This document shows positions 1 to 11,300 of a DNA stretch of 64,000 nt, piece by piece. How positions within the stretch are numbered: position 1 is the first letter of the stretch; each line of letters begins with the position of its first letter. Source of the stretch: Ricordea florida (taxonomy: Eukaryota > Cnidaria > Anthozoa > Corallimorpharia > Ricordeidae); assembly GCA_949710005.1 (NCBI GenBank), contig OX453287.1, positions 24,186,785-24,250,784 on the forward strand, written 5' to 3'. Made by a program: the position numbers and the translations under genes. Under the pieces are notes generated by a model. That model saw only the letters and a program-made list of their open reading frames with translations, did not search any database and was not told the DNA's origin.

Positions 1-80
1 AACAGGAAAAGTAGCATTGAACAACACGAAAAAAATTATTTCCTCACAAGCGCGCGAACGACTGGCAGCCATTTTGTTCG

Positions 81-154
81 TCGAGGTGATTATCGGCTGA
101 TAATCCGAGATAGCGAACCAATCAGAGCGCGCGATTTTGTATAATCACCTGAGT
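81..154. repeat. Short inverted-repeat (MITE-like) hairpin
   Basis: AGGTGATTAT near 83 is answered by ATAATCACCT near 152, with an AACCAATCAGAGCGCGCG segment inside. The same CAATCAGAGCGCG word recurs in other short repeats of this window, for example near 37357. It lies in an intron of the sulfatase gene. Confidence 0.55.
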
Positions 155-813
155 ATTTCTACTAATATGAAATATGTGATCTTTAAGCATCATGCCGTAG
201 ATCGATACTTCGCTACCCCACTGCTGTGCTATGACAAATTCACAGAGTACAAGCTCGGCTAAAACTGATGAGTCCACTCTGGACTAGGATTTATCTGTTT
301 CTGTGATGGGCTGAGATGCAAGAGGGCTGTAGGAGGAAAGGGGCGTTTTGGGCCCCCTCCCAGTAATGACTAAATTAGAAACCAACTTATATACTATCAT
401 GAATCTTGCAATATGATTGGTTGTCTTTCTTAACATTAAGTGAAATACTTTTTAATACGAAAAGAGAAATTTTTGTACCTACAAGGAACGGCATGTAATT
501 TTCTTCTTGTCATATAGAATTTAGAGGGATAGCAAGTGCATACTGATTGCAGATTGATAAAAATTGCTGCCCTGACTGTTACATCATATATAGGCAGATA
601 TAATTTATACCAACACATGTGATATCATTTGTTTCAATTTGTTTCCACTCGTTATACCACTTAATATAATTATATTAAATCTATCTTCATGTATCTATCT
701 GTTTGGACATGAAATCTTGGCTTGAATTTTTTTGAGTCTTTTGTGACTGTCTCTTTTTTGATAACAATAAATGATTCTTTGTTTGATATTTGTTTTTGTG
801 AATTTTGTTTTCA

Positions 814-3013
814 GGTATGGTTGGGAAATGGCATCTAGGCCTTCACTTCTCATCATCATCTGATTTCCATTTTCATCCTCTCAAGCATGGCTTCCAATAT
901 TTTTATGGTCTTCCACTCACAAACCTACGAGATTGTGAGCCAGGGCAGTTTGTTGTAGAACTTATCATTTCAGGCTTAACCCCAACTAACCTCCTTTGTT
1001 CTTGTGTAGTTTTAGCAGTAACACTTTTTATGTGCTACTTAACAGGATTGTTAAGCGGGTCTACTGCTGCATTGTTTATAATGATAATTATCATTGTTTC
1101 TTTTGCAATATCTTCCATTCTCACAATGCTTGCAAGTTTTAATTGCTTTGTCATGAGAAATTACGAAGTAGTGGAGCAACCAACGATTTTAGAGAACTTG
1201 ACAATGAGGTTTACCGATGAAGCTGTGAATTTTATCCACGCTAACAAAAACAAGCCTTTCCTACTATACATGTCTTATGCAAAGGTACATACAGCATTGT
1301 TTACCACACCCCCTATTGCTAACCACAGTAGTCATGGTCGTTATGGTGATAATGTGGAAGAAATGGATTGGAGTGTGGGACAGATCATGTCCTGGATTGA
1401 TGAGATGGGTTTGAGGGACAACACTTTCATCTACTTTTCGTCTGATAATGGACCACATCTAGAGGAAATCCACCCATCAGGGGAATATCACGGTGGATGG
1501 AAGGGTATTTATAGAGGAGGTAACTTGCCTAGTCTTCATTGTGGATGTTCATTTACCTTAAGCGTCAGAGAAACCATGAGCTCCCTGTCCCCATATTTTT
1601 TGCTTCTATCCAAGTTCTTGAGCACTTACTGAGCATTTCAAAGAAATTATTAAAACATCTTTCACTATAAAATGCTCTAAAAGGTTTGAATTTCAGCTGG
1701 CAGTCCCTGTTTAAAAATAATGATAGTTCCCCTGCGGTTTTAATTCAGACATGATCAACCTCACTGTCCTCTATCAGTCAACCTGTAAGCTGTGGACATT
1801 TACTAATTCTTGTTGAAGTACTTAAAGCTGCCTGGAATGATGTAGGCTTTGATAATTTGTAATAGACAACTTACATGTACCTCCAGTGAAACTAGAAACC
1901 AAATTTTCAATTCATGAACACTTTTCTCTTTCAAAATTCCATGAATTCCTGCACAAATTTAAATCTTTAATAGAGAGATAAATAGATAGATAGTTTATTT
2001 CATAAGACATCACAGCCAAACGGCTGAATTGCATATTACAATGATAAAAATCGATAAATAAAAAATCTGAAAACTAATCTACAATTTGCTATATTTAGTT
2101 TCAAACTGAGTAATTTACGCGAATGATGATGCGTGGTGGCAAATGCATGATGTTATGATGAATGAATCTCTGAAACGAATTGTTTTGAATTTAGGAATGG
2201 CAAAAGGTGTTTTCCGTCTAAGTTTGAAATTAAGCTCCCTTCTGCCTGGCAACAAATTGTTAAGTCTATGGTCCTTGTTTTCAAGGACTGAATTGAAGAA
2301 AGGGTGGTCTATTCTTGGTCTATCCATTCTCCTGGTATAACCAAATATCTTCTTATTCTGCAGGAAAAGGACAAGCATGGGATGGTGGTGTTAGGGTGCC
2401 TACGATAGTGTCCTGGCCAAAGCACATTCCAGGTGGAGTCACAATCAATCAACCAACAACCAGTATGGATCTGTGGCCTACCATTGCTAAACTCACCAAG
2501 CAGGACATTCCTGGTGATAGAATCATTGATGGAAAAGATCTCTTTCCTCTTCTTACCAACCAAACGCAACTAAGTCCACATGATTTTATCTTCCATTACT
2601 GTGGAACCAACATTCATGCTGTACGATACCAAACCAAGAATGGCAGCAAGGTCTGGAAGGCTCATTTTATGACTGCAAAATGGACCAAAGGGACTGAAGC
2701 ATGCATTGGTGAGGGTGTGTGTTCTTGTTATGGGAAGTATGTCAATGTCCATGACCCGCCTGTGTTGTATGACATCACCAATGACCCCTCTGAACTCCAG
2801 CCAATCGCAACAGATCCTCCAGAATACAAGGAGGTTTTAAAGGAGATACACGTTGCTCTCAAAAAGCATAAACATGGTGTCTCACAAGTCCCTGGTCAGC
2901 TTGGAAAGAATATATTTCACCCCTGGTTACAAATTTGTTGCAATTACCCAATGTGCAATTGCAAGGAATCAGATAGAAGTCTTCAGCATTACCCAAAACA
3001 AACTGGAAGTTAG
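814..3013 (+). CDS. Steryl-sulfatase/arylsulfatase-type membrane sulfatase, last two exons (5' part off the window)
   Basis: Two exons, 814-1519 and 2364-3013, join cleanly (phase 1, GT-AG) and end in TAG. The encoded chain matches the STS/arylsulfatase D-E-F-H branch of sulfatases, which hydrolyse sulfate esters in the ER or secretory pathway. It starts at the GMVGKWHLG motif (lysine that contacts the sulfate), continues with DCEPG and then about 75 residues with two long hydrophobic stretches. These correspond to the transmembrane hairpin typical of steryl sulfatase. Next come a VHTALF histidine motif, EEMDWSVGQI, the metal-binding SSDNG motif and a GIYRGGKG motif formed across the splice junction. 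The C-terminal domain is cysteine-rich, as in the family. The exon with the formylglycine cysteine must lie left of the window, so activity cannot be judged. The exact substrate is unknown. I see no exon in 1-813. Confidence 0.88.
1975..2320 (-). mobile_element. LINE 3' end fragment (ORF2 C-terminus and tail)
   Basis: On the minus strand, about 2315 to 2115 encodes a stretch (HPFFNSVLENKDHRLNNLLP and onward) that resembles the C-terminal end of animal LINE reverse-transcriptase proteins. It is followed by a tail that ends in a TATC microsatellite at about 1980-1996. No reverse transcriptase core is present, so it is a 5'-truncated copy. It sits in the last intron of the sulfatase gene, in antisense orientation. 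Confidence 0.6.
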
Positions 3014-3079
3014 TTGTTATTTACAGTAACAGAGACCTCTATCTTTCACCTTTGAAATTGACCACATGTTCAAGAAATT

Positions 3080-3600
3080 AATCTAGCCATGCCAGTGAGG
3101 AGGCCAGTCTCCTTGGGGCTTTGGGGAACAAGGGAACAAAGGCAAAATATTGTAGCGAACAAGAGAACATGGCCCCTTTTTTAGGGAACACAGGAACAAA
3201 AACTGGCCAAAACTCTATAGAAGGGGGCGGGGAATTGAGGGCAGGGGATATGTGGCAAGCAGATATGTTATGCAGAACAAATAAGGAAAACCTGCAGGAA
3301 CATGAGAACATACTGGGTAATTTTGGAAGGAAACAAGGACCCATCCTGGGAGACCCTCAGTGAGAGGATCCTGTAGGGGTAAAATGGGAATTGGGATTGG
3401 TCAGGTTTTGCCCTGGGAAAATGGATTGAAGTCACTGGAACTGGGATCCATTTACTGGAAATGGGAATTTTTTGCCAAATTTTGCTGGTAGGGATGGGAT
3501 TTAAGCACTGGTAAGTGGGATTTCTAAAAAAAAAATGGGCTGGGAAATGAGATTGGTACCCTCTTTCCCCCTTTTCAGGATACTCCATTGAGAAGTAAAG
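3080..3600. repeat. Purine-rich, GGGAA/TGGGATT-rich repetitive stretch
   Basis: Downstream of the sulfatase stop codon the + strand is strongly purine biased, with repeated GGGAACA (3124-3200) and then TGGGAATT/GGGATT words (3380-3550). The reading frames through it are low-complexity and resemble no family I know. It may belong to the sulfatase 3' UTR or be an intergenic repeat. Confidence 0.4.
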
Positions 3601-3956
3601 ATGCAAGTTGCAGGTTGAAGAAGAAAAATGCTTCTCTTAAGTATATTTTATTTATTTGAAAGGATAACATTTATTAAATGTCCAAAATATATTATAATGT
3701 GATTCAACTTTTAAGTGGATGATGTGACTTAATTTGTTATTATGTGTTTCTGAGGACAACCATTCCATTCACAGAATCATCATGTTACTTAGCAACTTGC
3801 AGCAAGAAAGAATCTAAGAAAGACTTTCCATTTCCAAAAATACTATACATTTTGCATTTTCTTTGAAGATAGGTTTTGGAAATTCTGAAGGGTAGGGGGG
3901 ATTCACGATTACCAGGAGGGTGATGGGCTCCTGCGATAACTGAATTCTGAGGCCAT

Positions 3957-3976
3957 GGGGGGGGGGGGGGGGGGGT
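3957..3976 (+). repeat. Poly-G tract
   Basis: An uninterrupted run of about 19 G, the longest of several poly-G runs in the window (others near 21521 and 31308). Confidence 0.85.
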
Positions 3977-4248
3977 AATGCATTGTGGAATTTCCTAAGG
4001 CAAGGTGGGGTTAAAACATGGAAGCCATCTGTGGTTGAGTATGGATATTTTCTGGAATTGCCCAATGGTTGGCCCTCATCTCGACCCCCATATTTTCTAC
4101 GTAACAATAGCACAGTATTCTCAGTTTGGTTAATTTAGAACTAATTAATTTGTCAAAAACTCTCTTTTTACTAATAAAGATAATTTATGGATTTTTACAG
4201 GATCCATGAAACTGGAGCTATTATAAAACGATTGTAATATACTTTTAA

Positions 4249-4894
4249 CTAGACGCTCTCGGGAGCGTTCACTCGGGCTACACTTGATAATACGGCTTCG
4301 AACAAACGTGAATGTGGGTTTACGCCTAAGTTTTGTATATATTGTATACTATATGGTTGGTTCCACGACCGCAAAAAACCTACCAGACTGTATATCGCAC
4401 CGTAATTGTTGTCGACGTCGTGTTTAAGCTGAGCGATTTTATCAGAAAGTTTTCTAAGGTTTTACAGAAATTTCAGTGATAGTTGGGTTTTTTACTAATC
4501 GAATTAATGTTGACCAATCAGCTTTCTTGGTTTCCACGGTAAAAAACAGTCGTGAAACTTGATGCCATTCATCTGATTCCAAGTTATCGAAGGCGAAAAA
4601 GCGATATGTGGGAAAAACAACAATATTACTCTTCAATCGCGGGATATACTTTTCTTCCGATTTAGCCTTATTGGCCCTGTTCCCGCTAATCTCTTTCCAC
4701 ACGACCACGCAGAAAAAAAAACTTGAGTTTGAATGAGAAAAGATCCATGGATGATTTTGAAATAAGGCGCCTCGCTTTCATGCCTTCAGGGACACCGCAG
4801 ACCGCGAGCAGCGCAGGCTTGCTCATTCTCGACGTTGTCGATAGACTTATAGGAAACCGAAACCTAGACTCGTGCCACCACAGGTAGCCCGAGT
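4249..4894 (+). mobile_element. Non-autonomous TIR element, ACTCGGGCTAC family, copy 1
   Basis: The element is bounded by ACTCGGGCTAC at 4271 and its reverse complement GTAGCCCGAGT ending at 4894, with an extra small hairpin (CTAGACGCTCTCGGGAGCG) outside the left TIR. No transposase is encoded. A diverged, longer copy lies in the opposite orientation at 41063-42262. The element sits between the sulfatase gene and EIF3A. Confidence 0.65.
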
Positions 4895-5306
4895 AAATAG
4901 CGCTATTAAACCAAAAATTTTACACTTTCTTCCATTTTTTAACTTGTTTTGTTAGACCATTCAGTTTTGTGTGCTTCAAATTTCAACCAATGCAGCTCCA
5001 GTTACTTTATTCCTCCCCCACCCTCTTTGTTAACCCCTTTGAAGCGATTGATAAGTAGCTTGCAATGACCATTCCTTAGACTGTCTTCTATATCTCATAT
5101 TAGCTCAGGGAGGGGTCCATTTGGAGTGATACTTGGTGCGCGATAGCGGGCAGGGAAAACTGTGAAATCCACGAGGTACCACGCGAGTAAAACACGCGAG
5201 AATTTTGATTAAACCGAGGCTGTTGTAGACCATCATACTGTGCGGTCGTGATAGATTGGCCGAACTCGGTGAAAAGAAAGAACAGTGCGGGAGAGATTTT
5301 TTCACC

Positions 5307-5355
5307 ATGCCGGTCTACTTTCAGCGGCCGGAAAATGCCCTCAAAAGGGCAAACG
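5307..5355 (+). other. EIF3A: EIF3A exon 1 (start codon exon)
   Basis: This short 49 nt exon encodes 16 residues ([16 protein letters not shown]) plus one base of a split Glu codon, followed by a GTAAG donor. The next exon begins AG|TTTATTGAAGTT, giving NEFIEVGKK across the junction. The ATG sits in the context TTCACCATGC. A 4.6 kb intron separates it from exon 2 and holds a gypsy-type element. Confidence 0.93.
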
Positions 5356-8300
5356 GTAAGATATTTTTCTTCTTTTATACTTGCTTAATTCTTCTTTGTC
5401 AGATTAGTTTTTAAACTGATACAGGAAATCTTACGAAACCGCCTCGAGTTTGAGTCCACCATGATTCGATCTTGTCGAAGCTAGATTATGTTTTGACAAA
5501 GAAATAATTTAGCTTTCGACTTTTTTAATACGTCTAAAGGTACTGTCTTCTCTATTATATCGTGTGAACTACTTAGTGTTACGTTTAAGCAAAATCAGAG
5601 GACCACTTCTGAGTGAGTACGTGTTCCTTAAGTACACGTGACTCAGCGGGTATATTCTCCGAGAGTAATTTTAATCATTTCAGAACAAACGTTTTCGCTT
5701 AGTAGCCAACGATTTGAAATAACCCAGTCTCTCGTCTTTTATTAAATGTAATTAAAGGTTGCTGTTATATATACACAACATGAACGCCATGTTGAGTCTC
5801 AGACCGCATGGTTTAATGTCAACAATCATAATGGCCAGCGGTATGCCATACATAACATCCCCCCTTTCCAATACAATAACAACAAAATAACAGAAAATCA
5901 AAATAAAAGAAATGTCTTAATGTTAAACAAATAGTGTCTATTATTGTTCATTTTGAACAACTGTCCACAGTTCCAAAGCAACTTCGTTACAAGTTTAGTC
6001 TACTTGGCTTTTTAACTCGTCTGCCACTTCGAGTTGTGTACGGGGTTGAATCCTTGTTTTCTGCTATGTCGGATGGAGGTGGAAGAGCTATGACAGGCGG
6101 AGATGGAGGTGGAGCTGCTGTAGGATCTGGGTGGTGATCTTGTGCTGGGTGCTCCATTTGTGTATCTGCTTGGAATGTAGGTACTGTGCATGGGTTGCCT
6201 GAGTGAGGTTCGGGCTGCTGGACAGAGTTTGGATGACACTTCTGATATTCTGCATGAGACTTTGCCGAGTCAATTCTCAGGGCCACTCTATTTCGTCTGA
6301 TCCTTCTACCACCTACATCCACCACATATGACCTCGGCAAGGCATGTTTCTGCACTACTGTCGCTGCTCTCCATTCCTTTGACCCAGGCTCGGGTTTTAT
6401 TCTAACAGGATCACCAGGTTTCAGCGGAGGTAGGTCTTTATTGCAACGGCGGTCATAAAAGTACTTTTGCTGTTCCTTGCCATGCTTCATTCTTGCCTTT
6501 ACCTCTTTGATGTTGTACGTTTCAGGTTCTAGTAGACCACGTGCTATTGGTAGTGTTGTTCTTAGTCGGCGTCCCATGGACAGCTGAGATGGAGACAGGT
6601 CAATCCCAGGAATTGGAGTGGCTCTGTATTCCAGGAGTGCTTTATTCTTGTCTCTGTTTTTTCTCCATAGCGACTTGACCGTCTTTACTGCTGCTTCAGC
6701 TTCTCCATTTGCACGGGGGTGCTTTGGACTCACTAAGACATGTTCAAAGCTGTAGCTTTGGGCAAAGGTTTCAAATTCTTTGCTTGTGTATTGGACGCCG
6801 CAGTCAGTGACTAGCTTAGCTGGAATGCCATGTCGACTGAAATGTTCTTTCAGGGCTTCAATGGTCTCCTGGGATGTGAGGTCTTTTAGCTTGGTCACCT
6901 CAATGTATTTGGAGAAGTAATCAACTAGTACCAGGTAATGTCCACCTTCAAAGGCGAATATGTCAGATGCAGCTGTTGCCCAAGGTAGATCTGGGACAGG
7001 ACTTGGTATCAGTGGTTCCTTTGGCTGCGCAGGGGCATAATTATGGCACAGGCTGCAATCCTTGACTTTCTCTTCGATCTGTGCGCTCATCACAGGCCAG
7101 TAAAGCGCTTCTCTGGCTCTTTGTTTGCACTTTACGATTCCAAGGTGCGTTCCATGTATTAGCTCAATCATGGCTGGTCTCATAGATGGGGGTACTACAA
7201 TCCTCATTCCTCGAGAGATCACGCCATCAAGTACTGCAAGCTCATCCCGTGTGTCCCAGTACTGTCTGATGCTATGCGGGACTTGCTGCTTTGTTTCTGG
7301 CCACCCAGCTTGAATAATAGTATACAGCTCATTGAGCTCATTAGCTGTGTTCTGTTGGAGTTCTGCATACTTTGGTTCTGAGATTGAGATTCTTTCCAAC
7401 ATGTTCACTTGTATCTCCTCTTCTTCCGGTGGCACTTCATTTAGACATGCCCGGCTGAGAGTATCCGCGAGGACTTGCTTCTTGCCTGGGAGATAATCAA
7501 CTTTAAGGTCGTAGCCACTCACTTTTAGCATCATTGCCTGCAATCTTAATGGCGCTGTTGCCATGGGCTTGCGGAGTATCGTCTCTAGGGGCTTATGGTC
7601 GGTCTGGACCAGAGTTGTTTTTCCCAGAATGTACTCTCGGAATTTCTGTGTACTGAACACGATTGCTTGCATTTCCTTCTCTATTGGTGCCCAGGAAAGC
7701 TCAGATTTTCGGAGTTTACGGGACGCATAGGCTATCGGCCTTCCCTCTTGCAGTAGGACAGCACCCACAGCACTCTTGCTGGCATCACATTGTATTGTCA
7801 CATCTTTTCTGACATCGTAGTAAGCTAACACTGGAGCTTCACAGCACATATCCTTAAGCTTCTGGAAGGCATCTGCTTGGGGCTTGTCCCAGTGGAAGAG
7901 TACATCTTTGCTGGTGAGCTCCCTTAGTGGTGTTTCAACCTCTGCTAACATCGGAAGGAACTTGGCTAGATACTGAATAGATCCCAGGAAACGACGCACA
8001 TCTTCTTTGGTTTCAGGAGCTGGCATATCCCTCATGGCTCTAACTTTTTCTGGGTCTGGTTTGAGCCCTGCTGCTGAGATGATGTGTCCTACATATTGGA
8101 CTTGCTGCTTTCGCACTTTGACTTTTTCAAAGTTTAGTTTGAGGTTGTAGCGTTTGGCACGGTGGAGCACTGCCTCTAGGACTGAATCATGGTGGGCGAT
8201 GTCACGTCCTGCAATCAGTATGTCATCCATAATGGGGTATGCATGGTCAATGCCCTCCAGCATCTCATCCATTGCTCTTAGATTCTTTCCGTGTCTTCTG

Positions 8301-11300
8301 TTTCCCGCGCGTTTTGAACCTCTTGGTTGAGCTATCCTTCCATGCAAGTTTGTTGACCTCCACTTTTGGGTCTTCGCCAGACATCACTTGCATTCCATCT
8401 TTGGTCGCTTCGAACATCCGACCGATGTCAATTGCCATCTCCAAGGTAAGGTTTTTACTTTTCTCCAAGCAGCGTTGCCGTACTCGTTCGTCTAGTGATT
8501 TGCACGCAATGGCGTTCCGAATTAATTTATTCGTTTCTGTCATATCCAAGCCTCGGGCCAGCAGTTTCAGATCAGTGACGAAAGAGTCAAATGTTTCTTC
8601 TTGCAACTGGCGTCTTCGATCAAATTTAACTGCCGCCATAATAGGGTTCTTCTTGGCTTCGAGGTGAGATTTGAACTTTCCGACGACTCTTGCGAGTATG
8701 TCTTTTTCACTTACATTTTGAGCGGATTCTCCGGATCCAATTTGCACAATTTCCCACTGGAAGGTGAGATAGATTTCCCGGCCTTTATTGCCGACGAAGC
8801 TCATCAAGTTGCATACTTTCTCCTTTTCGGTGCATTTGCTGAGCGGTCCTCCGAACGTGAATTCGCAATGTTGATAAAACCTTTCCCACTCTTTACTCAG
8901 GTCCGAAGCGTCCCAGTTCATTCTTGGCCAGTTGAACGACGAATTTGTGTAACCTTCTGCCATTTCTTAAGGCTTTCTTCTAGTCGGTGGCGCTCGAAAT
9001 CCCACTATATTGACACCATGTTATATATACACAACATGAACGCCATGTTGAGTCTCAGACCGCATAAGTCTCAGACCGCATAACAGTTGCGCAAACCGTA
9101 ACTGGAAATTTATGGACAAACCTATTTGCTATACGTTCATTTCACTTCGTATCACCATGAAACCGTACTATTATCAGATTTGGCCAGTTTGGTTTATCTG
9201 CTTGAGAAATGTTAGAATGGTTGTGATAACTGTTGGTAGAAAAAAGTGCACTTGTACTTAAGTCTCTCTTTGGGAACTACGGAAAAGGAATTACAGTAAT
9301 ATTACAGTTATGTGACGATTTTTACCTTGCTGTATTTGAAACTGCGTGTGCACTGTAGTCTTTTCTATACCTCTTGTCAGTTGCCGAGTGTCTTGTACAC
9401 GGTTGTATGTATGTAAGTGAAAGACAATTGCTTACCGCTCTAAAAAGAGCAGTTATGACAAGATAGATAACAGTGGAACAAAATACAGTACATGCACTGT
9501 ACCTGTGGTTAAGTAAAGAGTTGTTGATGATAATAAAATTTGGGAGCAGTTGCAGAATACCCGGCCACTTCATTTACATGTGTCGGAGGCCTTAGAAGAA
9601 TGAGACATCGCAATGGACTCTATTGATATTCGTCTTTATTGTGTATGGATAATAGTGTTTTACCGGAAACTAAAACACTTGTACTTTCCATATTTTCACT
9701 CAGTGAAGATATAACAAAGTTATGTACCAAATGTCCTAGATGTACATGTGTGTCCAAACAAAATTGTCCTGCTTGAAGATATGAATTTTATTTATTGTGT
9801 TAAAAACAACATTTTGCTTGCTGCGCTCACTCGTAAAATATTGTTTTCACCACAAGAAAATAAAATTCATATCTTTGCGCCATGGTGTAATGTCCTCTGT
9901 ATGTAATGAAGTGGCTGGGTATTCTGTAATTTAGCCAAAATTTGGTAGTTATCCTGAGTTAAGTAAACAATATCAAAATCTACTTCCTGGTTTGCAGAGT
10001 TTATTGAAGTTGGCAAGAAAGAACCGGCCTTAGACGCTCTCTATGATGTCATCAAAAGCAAGAAGCACCGGACATGGCAGAACAAAATTCATGAGCCTAT
10101 TCTGTTCAAGTATCTGGAGCTCTGTGTTGACCTGCGACGTAGCCATGTTGCCAAGGAAGGGCTGTATCAGTACAAGTTGATCTGCCAGCAGGTAAACATT
10201 GTGTCCTTGGAGGATGTCATTAGACATTTCCTCAAACTTGCTGAGGAGCGAGCAGAAACTGCCAGACAAGAATCTCGTGAACAGGTCCCTGTTGTGGATG
10301 ATTTGGATCAAATACAGACTCCAGAGAGGTTTGTATTGTTACATGACTTTGATGCAAGGTGCTCATTAGGTATTAGTGATCAGATAATTTTAGCTACTAT
10401 GAAGAAGTCTCCATTCAAATTCAAATGCCTGAGCTAGTTTTCAGATGTGGAGCTTTTTTCTAGACAATTATGTTTGGTGTAAGTGGTGTCGTTTTCCAAA
10501 AAAATATGATATTATTACACGGAATGTCTTGAACTAATAATTCATTGTTTACAGGTGGCATGCCCCCAGATCCCCTTTGTGGGGAACAAGTTTTGCTCTT
10601 TCAGAATATTCTCTCCTTACACAATTCTCCTGCTACCACATTTCATATTGAAAACATTGTTAATGACTTTGAACCCTGTCACGTTTCTTTTCAAGTCATT
10701 GTACACCAAGATTCAAGAATACAAACATGAAATGCAGTCTCTGAAGTATCCATCAATATTGATTTTTGTATTGACCGAATTAAAACTGGTTCATTTCTCC
10801 TGAGTGCAGCATTTCAATAAATGTACATATTTCAAGCAGTTTATTGCTTTGATACAATAATTATTTTCATTTGATGTTTGTAACCATTTCCATTTGCACT
10901 TCAGTATCTTACTGAGTTATGTCAGTGGCGAAGACACCCAGGATCGTACAGACAGAGTAATGTTGACACCTTGGGTTAAGTTTCTGTGGGAAGCATATCG
11001 TAATGTTCTGGAGCTGCTTCGAAACAATGCTAGGGTGGAGAAACTGTACCATGACACTGCCCAGCAAGGTACAGTTTGTGTCCCAATTTGTAAAACGTTA
11101 CTACCGGTAAATGTGCTTCTGTAATAGTTATAATCTACAATTATCAACAGAAGAGACACTAGAAAGCAATATCTGACATGTGATTCTGTGTAACAGAATT
11201 AACAGACATTTTCAAAACAGACAACAGATTGCAAGAAGCAGGTGGAACCAAAATGTATTTTGCTCTTACTTTTCTAATAGTGTAAGTATTTTCCTGGCAG

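Larger units (their letters stand above)
5763..9085 (-). mobile_element. Ty3/gypsy LTR retrotransposon, internally deleted, in EIF3A intron 1
   Basis: The element lies antisense to EIF3A. It is framed by direct 5 bp duplications GTTGC at 5758-5762 and 9086-9090. Very short LTRs (9019-9085 at the 5' end, 5763-5857 at the 3' end) start TGTTATG and end ATAACA. A primer-binding-like TGGTGTCAATATAGTGG follows the 5' LTR. A purine tract GGAAAGGGGGGA precedes the 3' LTR. Inside are gag and the 3' two thirds of pol. Protease and the first half of reverse transcriptase are missing, so this copy cannot be autonomous. Its RNase H and integrase frames are open, which suggests it is fairly young. Confidence 0.93.
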
